A stretch of DNA of 64,000 nucleotides, taken from positions 351,713 through 415,712 of the forward strand of contig NZ_BCST01000005.1 of the NCBI RefSeq assembly GCF_001571005.1, read 5' to 3'. The notes beneath the pieces are model-generated. The model worked only from the letters and a program-made list of their open reading frames with translations. It had not been told where the DNA came from and did not search any database. This document shows, one piece after another, positions 58,843-64,000 of the stretch. The first letter of the stretch is position 1, and each line of letters begins with the position of its first letter. The stretch is from Herbiconiux solani NBRC 106740. Lineage in GTDB: Bacteria > Actinomycetota > Actinomycetes > Actinomycetales > Microbacteriaceae. Position numbers and translations under genes: made by a program.

Positions 58843-59553
58843 TCAGGCGGGGTCGTTGCGGTGCAGCACCCGGCGCATCCGCTCGACCACGTTCGCCGCC
58901 GGGGGCTCGTTGTAGGCGTTCGCGAGCTCCTGGCCGGACATCGTGCCGATCGCGGTCATCACCTCGTCGGTCAGCCGACGGCGGGAGCGCGCGGAGGCCG
59001 CGTCGCCGAAGGTCGTGGAGTCGATCGGTTCGCCGAACTGCACGGTGACCGGCCGCACCCGCGGCACGCGCGCGTCGCCGGGCAGCAACTCCTCGGTGCC
59101 GGTGAGCGCGACCGGCACGATCGGGCAGCCGGTCGTGAGCCCGAGCCAGGCGACGCCGGTGCGCCCCTTGTAGAGCCGGCCGTCGCGCGAGCGGGTGCCC
59201 TCGGGGTAGATCGCGAAGGCGCCGCCCTCCTCCAGCACCTCGCGGCCGCTCTCGAGCGAGTCCTGCGCGGCCGTGGTGCTCTCGCGGTCGACCGGGATCG
59301 CGCCGATCGCCTCGAAAAACGCCTTCGAGGCGCGGCCCTTCGCCCCGGTGCCGGTGAAGTACTCGGCTTTGGCGAGGAAGCGTACGTCGCGCGGGGCGAT
59401 CACCGTGATGACCACGCTGTCCATGAAGCTCAGGTGATTGCTCGCGAAGAGCACGGGACCGGTGCGCGGGATCAGTTCGCGGCCGATCACCGTCGGGCGG
59501 TAGACGACCTTCGCCAGGGGCCGGGCCAGCGTCTTCGCCACTGCTTTGAGCAT
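58843..59553 (-). CDS. 1-acyl-glycerol-3-phosphate acyltransferase family protein
   Basis: A 236-residue PlsC-family acyltransferase. Motif 1 is SNHLSFMDSV (H-x4-D), the substrate motif is AIYPEGTRSRDGRLYKG, and later GCPIVPVALTGTEELL. It transfers acyl groups to lysophosphatidate or a related acceptor at the membrane. ATG 59553 begins the conserved sequence; the longer frame has no homology. It is convergent with the reductase and divergent from the DUF3105 gene. Confidence 0.9.
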   Translation of the reverse strand: MLKAVAKTLARPLAKVVYRPTVIGRELIPRTGPVLFASNHLSFMDSVVITVIAPRDVRFLAKAEYFTGTGAKGRASKAFFEAIGAIPVDRESTTAAQDSLESGREVLEEGGAFAIYPEGTRSRDGRLYKGRTGVAWLGLTTGCPIVPVALTGTEELLPGDARVPRVRPVTVQFGEPIDSTTFGDAASARSRRRLTDEVMTAIGTMSGQELANAYNEPPAANVVERMRRVLHRNDPA

Positions 59554-59678
59554 CCACCGATCTTCACACGGGACGTATGCGTCTCGGGCTATGCGCGCGG
59601 CGTGGGCGCGCCTCGTTGCGCGCACATGGATCTTCCAGGCATCCTGGCAATAGTTGTAGCGTCAACCCTCCTATCGAA

Positions 59679-60395
59679 ATGAGAAGCGTGTCTCCGCGTT
59701 CCGATCCCTCTGACTCCTCGCCGATCCCCCCCAAGGCGAAGGATCAGGCCAAGAAGCTCACCGTCAAGCAGGAGCGCGACGCGCGCCGGGCCGAGAAGGT
59801 CGCCCTGATGGTCGCCCAGCAGAAGAAGCAGACGCGCAACCGCCGCATCGCCTGGATCGGCGGAGGGGCCGCCGCGGTGCTCGCCGTGGGCCTCATCATC
59901 ACGTTCGTGGTCTCGAGCGCGGCGCCGAAGGTCGACCCGGCGTCGATCTCGATCGGCGACCTCAAGACCTACCCCGACCTCACCGCGAACCACGTCACCG
60001 GAACGGTCGACTACGCGATGACCCCGCCCGCCGGTGGCGACCACGCCGGGGTCTGGATGAACTGCGGCGTCTATTCAGAGCCGGTCCCCAACGAGAACGC
60101 CGTGCACGACCTCGAGCACGGGGCCGTCTGGGTCACGTACGACCCGGCGCTGGTCGACGAGGCCGGCGTGAAGACGCTGCGCTCCAAGCTGCCGAGCACC
60201 TACATCGTGCTGTCGCCCTACCCCGGCATCGGGGCGCCCGTGGTGGCGTCGGCCTGGGGCAACCAGGTCTTCCTCGACGGCGTCGACGACACCCGGCTGG
60301 ATGAATTCGTGACCAAGTTCTGGCGCTCGAACGACGCGCCCGAGCCCGGCGCCGCCTGCACGGGCGGGGTCGACGGGCCCGGGAAGGTCTCCTGA
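59679..60395 (+). CDS. DUF3105 membrane-anchored protein
   Basis: A 238-residue protein with a charged cytoplasmic N-terminus (Lys/Arg/Glu-rich, likely helical), one membrane helix (IAWIGGGAAAVLAVGLIITFVV), and an extracellular DUF3105 domain. That domain has AMTPPAGGDHAGVWMNCGVYSEPV, AVHDLEHGAVWVTYDP and a second Cys in EPGAACTGG. Conserved His and Cys residues suggest metal binding, but the function of the family is unknown. The start is ATG 59679 or GTG 59688. It lies 5 bases before a DUF305 gene, a common pairing. Confidence 0.88.
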   Translation: MRSVSPRSDPSDSSPIPPKAKDQAKKLTVKQERDARRAEKVALMVAQQKKQTRNRRIAWIGGGAAAVLAVGLIITFVVSSAAPKVDPASISIGDLKTYPDLTANHVTGTVDYAMTPPAGGDHAGVWMNCGVYSEPVPNENAVHDLEHGAVWVTYDPALVDEAGVKTLRSKLPSTYIVLSPYPGIGAPVVASAWGNQVFLDGVDDTRLDEFVTKFWRSNDAPEPGAACTGGVDGPGKVS

Positions 60396-60400
60396 GCGTC

Positions 60401-61228
60401 GTGAGCCCTTCGGGGGCGGATGGCGTGGAAGGGTCGGGCGTCGCGGGCGGCGCGGGCGCCTCTGGCGGCCGGACGTTTAACCGCGGCCGCACGGTCCTCG
60501 CGGCGATCGTCGCCGCGGTGCTGCTCGGAGTCGGCGCCTTCGCCGCCGGCTGGCTCGCCGCCCCGCGCGTCGCCACTCCCTCCGACACGAGCGTCGAGGC
60601 GGGATTCGCCCGTGACATGCAGACGCACCACGACCAGGCCGTGCAGATGGCGATGATCATCCGCACGCAGACCGACGACCCCGAGATCCGTCAGCTGGCC
60701 TATGACATCGCGACCTCGCAGGCGCAGCAGTCGGGGCAGATGTTCGCGTGGCTGAACCTCTGGGGCCTGCCCCAGGCCTCGTCGCAGCCCGAGATGACGT
60801 GGATGCTGCAGCCGGTCCTCGACGGATCCGACGACGGCCACGGCCACATGGGCCAGCCTGCTCCGGCGGCCTCGGCGGCGGGCGACGCGTCGTCCGCTGG
60901 CGCCACCAATGGCACCACCACCGGCACCACTGCCGGCAGCGCCGCAGCGAGCACCAGCACCCCCGCGGACATGGTGCCCGGTCAGCCGATGCCCGGAATG
61001 GCGACGGATGCCGACCTCACCCGGCTCGGTGAGCTCACCGGCGTCGACGCCGAGCGCCTCTTCCTCCAGCTGATGATCGCCCACCACCAGGGCGGAGTCG
61101 AGATGGCCCAGGCGGCGATCGCGCGCACCACGAACCCCCTGGTGCTGTCGCTGGCGAACTCGATCGTCTTCGCGCAGCAGGGCGAGATCACCTACATGCA
61201 GTCCCTCCTGGACGCCCTCCCCGCCTAG
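60401..61228 (+). CDS. DUF305 family membrane-anchored protein
   Basis: A 275-residue protein with one N-terminal membrane helix (VLAAIVAAVLLGVGAFAAGW) and an extracellular DUF305 domain of ferritin-like helices. The paired motifs are FARDMQTHHDQAVQMAMIIR and LQLMIAHHQGGVEMAQAAI, with H-H and Met residues that may bind copper. A Gly/Thr/Ser/Ala-rich loop of about 50 residues separates the halves. Some family members (CopM) bind copper or silver outside the cell. It is cotranscribed with the DUF3105 gene. Confidence 0.9.
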   Translation: MSPSGADGVEGSGVAGGAGASGGRTFNRGRTVLAAIVAAVLLGVGAFAAGWLAAPRVATPSDTSVEAGFARDMQTHHDQAVQMAMIIRTQTDDPEIRQLAYDIATSQAQQSGQMFAWLNLWGLPQASSQPEMTWMLQPVLDGSDDGHGHMGQPAPAASAAGDASSAGATNGTTTGTTAGSAAASTSTPADMVPGQPMPGMATDADLTRLGELTGVDAERLFLQLMIAHHQGGVEMAQAAIARTTNPLVLSLANSIVFAQQGEITYMQSLLDALPA

Positions 61229-61251
61229 CCCGCACGGCGGGCGGGAACGCG

Positions 61252-63435
61252 TCAGGAGTGGGCGGGAGGCGCGTCGGCGTCGTCGTAGGGCGGGACGTCG
61301 TCGAACGGCGGGTACTCGTCGTAGGGCGGCGCCTCGTCGTCCGGCGGCGCGTCGACGGGGAAGGACGGGCCCTCCTCGTCGTAACTGCGGACCGAACAGC
61401 CGCCGCGACCGCGACCGGCCGACGACCCACCGCGACCCGAACCACGGCCCGAGCCGCCAGAAGACCGACCGGATCCTCCCGAAGAACCCTCTCCCCCGGA
61501 GGCCGCGAAAGCGGGCGATCGCGACGAGCCAGGCGCTGCACCAGCACCGGAGCCCGTTCCCGTGCCCTCAGCCGCCACGTACTCACCGGCAGCGATGGTC
61601 GCGATCAGGCCCTCGCCGTACGACTCGCGCTTGCGGTCGCCGATGCCGGGGATCCCGACCAGACCGTCCACGCTCGTGGGCCGCAACGAAGCCACCGCCG
61701 CCAGCGTCGCGTCGTGGAACACCACGTACGCCGGCACCCCGGCCTCGCGAGCCGTGGCCGCACGCCACGCCCGCAGCGCCTCGAAGAGCTCGCCATCCGC
61801 ATCCGACAGCTCGGCCTTGGCCGCCGAACGGCCGCCACGCCCACCAGACGAGCCGGAACCCGCACCCGAACCCGACCGCGCCGGCCGCTCGGGCTCGCGA
61901 CGGAGCGACACCTGACGCTCGCCCGAGAGCACCGCCCCGCTCTCCGGAGTGATGACGAGCGTGCCGTAGCCGTCGTCGTTCACGGCGAGCAGCCCCTGCG
62001 CGAGCAGCTGCCGCACGACCCCGCGCCACTGCTGCTCGCCGAGGTCGGAGCCGATGCCCCACGTGGTCAGCGTGTCATGACCCCACTGCGCCACCCGGTC
62101 GGTGCGCTTGGCCCGCAGGATGTCGACGAGGTGCCCGGCACCGAACCGCTGGTTGCGCTCGCGGTCGAGGCGCACCACCGTGCTGAGCAGCTTCTGGGCC
62201 GCGACCGTGCCGTCCCACGACTCGGGCGGGGTGAGGCAGGTGTCGCAGTTGCCGCAGGGCTCGCTCTTCTGACCGAAGTAGGCGAGCAGGTTGACCCGGC
62301 GGCAGTGCACGGTCTCGCAAAGGGCGAGCATCGCATCCAGGTGCGCCGAGAGCCGACGGCGGTGCGTCAGGTCGCCGGGCGACTCGTCGATCATGCGGCG
62401 CTGCTGCACGACGTCGTTCAGCCCGTACGCCATCCACGCTGTCGACGGCAGGCCGTCACGGCCCGCACGTCCCGTCTCCTGGTAATAACCCTCGACCGAT
62501 TTGGGCAGGTCGATGTGCGCGACGAACCGCACGTCAGGCTTGTCGATCCCCATGCCGAACGCGATGGTCGCCACGATGACGACCCCCTCGTCGCGGAGGA
62601 AGCGAGCCTGCGTGCGCGCGCGGACCCGTGCATCCAGACCCGCGTGGTACGGCATCGCGTCGACACCGTTCGCGGCCAGGAACTCGGCGGTCTTCTCGAC
62701 CGTGTTGCGCGAGAGCGCGTAGACGATGCCGGCGTCGCCGGAGTGCTCGCCCTTGATGAACGACAGCAGCTGCTTGCGCACCTCGTTCTTCGGGTCGATG
62801 CGGTACTGGATGTTCGGGCGGTCGAAGCTCGCCACGAAGTGCCGCGCCTTGCCCATCGAGAGGCGCTGGGTGATCTCTTTGTGCGTCGCCTCGGTCGCCG
62901 TCGCGGTCAGCGCGATACGCGGCACCGTCGGCCAGCGCTCGGCGAGCTCGGCCAGCGCCAGGTAGTCGGGCCGGAAGTCGTGCCCCCACTGCGACACGCA
63001 GTGCGCCTCGTCGATCGCGAACAGCGCAATCTCGCCGTTCTCGAGGAACCGCTTCGTGGCCTCGGAGGACAACCGCTCGGGCGCGACGTAGAGCAGGTCG
63101 AGTTCGCCGGCCAGGTAGGCCGACTCGACCTCGGCGCGCTCCGCCGCATCCTGCGTCGAGTTGAGGAACGCCGCCTTGACGCCGACGGCCTTCATCGCCT
63201 CGACCTGGTCGTGCATGAGCGCGATCAGCGGCGACACGACCACGCCGGTGCCGGGGCGCACGAGCGAGGGCACCTGGTAGCAGAGCGACTTGCCGGCACC
63301 GGTGGGCATCAGGACGACGGCGTCGCCGCCCTCGATCACGTGGTCGATGACCTCGGCCTGGTCGCCGCGGAACGAGTCGTACCCGAAGACCCGGCTGAGG
63401 GTGTCGAGGGCCACGGATGCGGATGTCTGGGTCAC
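61252..63435 (-). CDS. recQ: ATP-dependent DNA helicase RecQ with acidic C-terminal tail
   Basis: A 727-residue RecQ. It has Walker [10 protein letters not shown] (residues 42-50), the DEAH box [20 protein letters not shown], helicase motifs [18 protein letters not shown] and [12 protein letters not shown], the zinc module [23 protein letters not shown], a winged helix ([19 protein letters not shown]), and an HRDC domain ([24 protein letters not shown]). A Ser/Gly/Arg-rich linker then leads to a tail of repeated acidic Pro-Tyr/Phe units. It unwinds DNA 3' to 5' in repair and recombination. GTG 63435 starts the conserved region. The tail is unlike other RecQ proteins I know. Confidence 0.94.
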   Translation of the reverse strand: MTQTSASVALDTLSRVFGYDSFRGDQAEVIDHVIEGGDAVVLMPTGAGKSLCYQVPSLVRPGTGVVVSPLIALMHDQVEAMKAVGVKAAFLNSTQDAAERAEVESAYLAGELDLLYVAPERLSSEATKRFLENGEIALFAIDEAHCVSQWGHDFRPDYLALAELAERWPTVPRIALTATATEATHKEITQRLSMGKARHFVASFDRPNIQYRIDPKNEVRKQLLSFIKGEHSGDAGIVYALSRNTVEKTAEFLAANGVDAMPYHAGLDARVRARTQARFLRDEGVVIVATIAFGMGIDKPDVRFVAHIDLPKSVEGYYQETGRAGRDGLPSTAWMAYGLNDVVQQRRMIDESPGDLTHRRRLSAHLDAMLALCETVHCRRVNLLAYFGQKSEPCGNCDTCLTPPESWDGTVAAQKLLSTVVRLDRERNQRFGAGHLVDILRAKRTDRVAQWGHDTLTTWGIGSDLGEQQWRGVVRQLLAQGLLAVNDDGYGTLVITPESGAVLSGERQVSLRREPERPARSGSGAGSGSSGGRGGRSAAKAELSDADGELFEALRAWRAATAREAGVPAYVVFHDATLAAVASLRPTSVDGLVGIPGIGDRKRESYGEGLIATIAAGEYVAAEGTGTGSGAGAAPGSSRSPAFAASGGEGSSGGSGRSSGGSGRGSGRGGSSAGRGRGGCSVRSYDEEGPSFPVDAPPDDEAPPYDEYPPFDDVPPYDDADAPPAHS

Positions 63436-63551
63436 GAGACGAGCCTAGTTCGCCCGGCCGACACCACGGCCGCGCTCCCCCAACCTGTGAGCCGATCGAC
63501 GGGAAGGGACCCCTGTGCAGAAGGCGATGTGGGGCGCGCACCCCCGCACGA

Positions 63552-64000
63552 TCACCGGTCCAGCGGCACCTCGAGGATGCTCGTGCCCGCAGGCGGCGAG
63601 GCGAGCGCCGAGTCGAGGTCGCCGCGGGTGGTCACCAGGCGGTGCTGCCATCCGTAGGCGGCGGCGAGCGCGGCCAGGTCGACGCGCTGCGGGGTGAACA
63701 TCACCCGATCGAAGGCGGAGGGCTCGGCGGTCGAGGCGACCTCGAGGCCGTCGAAGATGGTTCCGCCGCCGTCGTTACCGACGATCAGCTGCACCCGGGG
63801 CCGCGTCTCGCCGGGCGGCAGCAGGAGCCCGCCGGCGTCGTGCAGGAGCGTGAGGTCGCCGAGGAGCACCCGGGTCGTACCGGTGCGGCCGGTCGTGCCG
63901 GTGCGGCCAGTCGTGCCAGCCGTGGCGGATCGGGCGGCCGCGCTGTCCTCCGCCGCCCCGCCGGCGGCGCCCGTGCGCCGCGCCGCGCTCGCACCCGGCC
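63552..64000 (-). CDS. menD: MenD, menaquinone biosynthesis SEPHCHC synthase (C-terminal part)
   Basis: The C-terminal 148 or so residues of the thiamine-diphosphate enzyme that makes 2-succinyl-5-enolpyruvyl-6-hydroxy-3-cyclohexene-1-carboxylate from isochorismate and 2-oxoglutarate. The cofactor/Mg motif is [15 protein letters not shown] to [14 protein letters not shown], followed by [22 protein letters not shown]. The gene reads leftward from beyond the right edge. Directly before the cofactor motif is a low-complexity stretch of Ala, Gly, Thr and Arg with repeated GTT-GRT units, which is not typical of MenD. Confidence 0.88.
   Translation of the reverse strand, partial: PGASAARRTGAAGGAAEDSAAARSATAGTTGRTGTTGRTGTTRVLLGDLTLLHDAGGLLLPPGETRPRVQLIVGNDGGGTIFDGLEVASTAEPSAFDRVMFTPQRVDLAALAAAYGWQHRLVTTRGDLDSALASPPAGTSILEVPLDR

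Overview
The window is high-GC DNA from an actinobacterium, most likely a member of the Microbacteriaceae. That assignment is inferred from the strong GC bias, frequent GTG starts, many genes with TAnnnT -10 boxes placed 6-7 bases before the start codon (leaderless transcripts), lipoprotein-type ABC binding proteins, and an acyl-CoA oxidase and MenD of actinobacterial type. Almost every base is coding. I saw no rRNA, tRNA, insertion sequence, prophage or CRISPR array. The long ORFs opposite real genes are GC-driven shadows.

Layout. 1-3.8 kb: cut-off amidohydrolase, histidine phosphatase, acyl-CoA-dehydrogenase-like flavoprotein and a ferritin-like/VIT1 iron transporter. 3.8-17.7 kb: a two-part methylthioribose (MTR) salvage locus. 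mtnD faces a sugar-type ABC importer followed by an MTR kinase (mtnK1). After an unrelated flavoenzyme fusion, its MarR regulator and a class IV PLP enzyme comes a tightly overlapping mtnA-mtnK2-mtnC-mtnB operon. Together they encode MTR uptake and conversion to 2-keto-4-methylthiobutyrate. 18.7-32.1 kb: an arabinose-type locus with a ChvE/GguAB-like transporter, a degenerate extra ATPase, two divergent LacI regulators and araB-araD-araA-epimerase, linked by TGTGA-N4-TCACA operators.

32.2-47.2 kb: a second carbohydrate regulon that I cannot match to a known pathway. It has a sugar ABC importer, two zinc dehydrogenases, an SDR, an FGGY kinase, a phosphotriesterase-like lactonase, a cupin phosphosugar isomerase, a KDPG-type aldolase, an AroE-like dehydrogenase, a D-2-hydroxyacid dehydrogenase and an RpiR regulator. 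Three copies of a TGTAGT-N3-ACTAC palindrome at its promoters tie the distant transporter to the catabolic genes. A truncated TetR gene and a frameshifted quinone oxidoreductase sit inside it as debris.

47.4-64 kb: mostly housekeeping and stress genes. These are a HAD protein, a GH114 lipoprotein, an ABC-2 transporter with a two-component system (the kinase apparently starts at CTG), acyl-CoA oxidase, an MFS/HxlR pair, an old yellow enzyme, an acyltransferase, DUF3105 and DUF305 proteins, RecQ with an unusual acidic tail, and the end of menD.

The best candidates for new biology are the unassigned RpiR-linked pathway, the MTR importer with a divergent MtnA and duplicated kinase, and the ATPase paralogue with ruined nucleotide-binding motifs. 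All functions are read from sequence motifs and context; no database search was possible.
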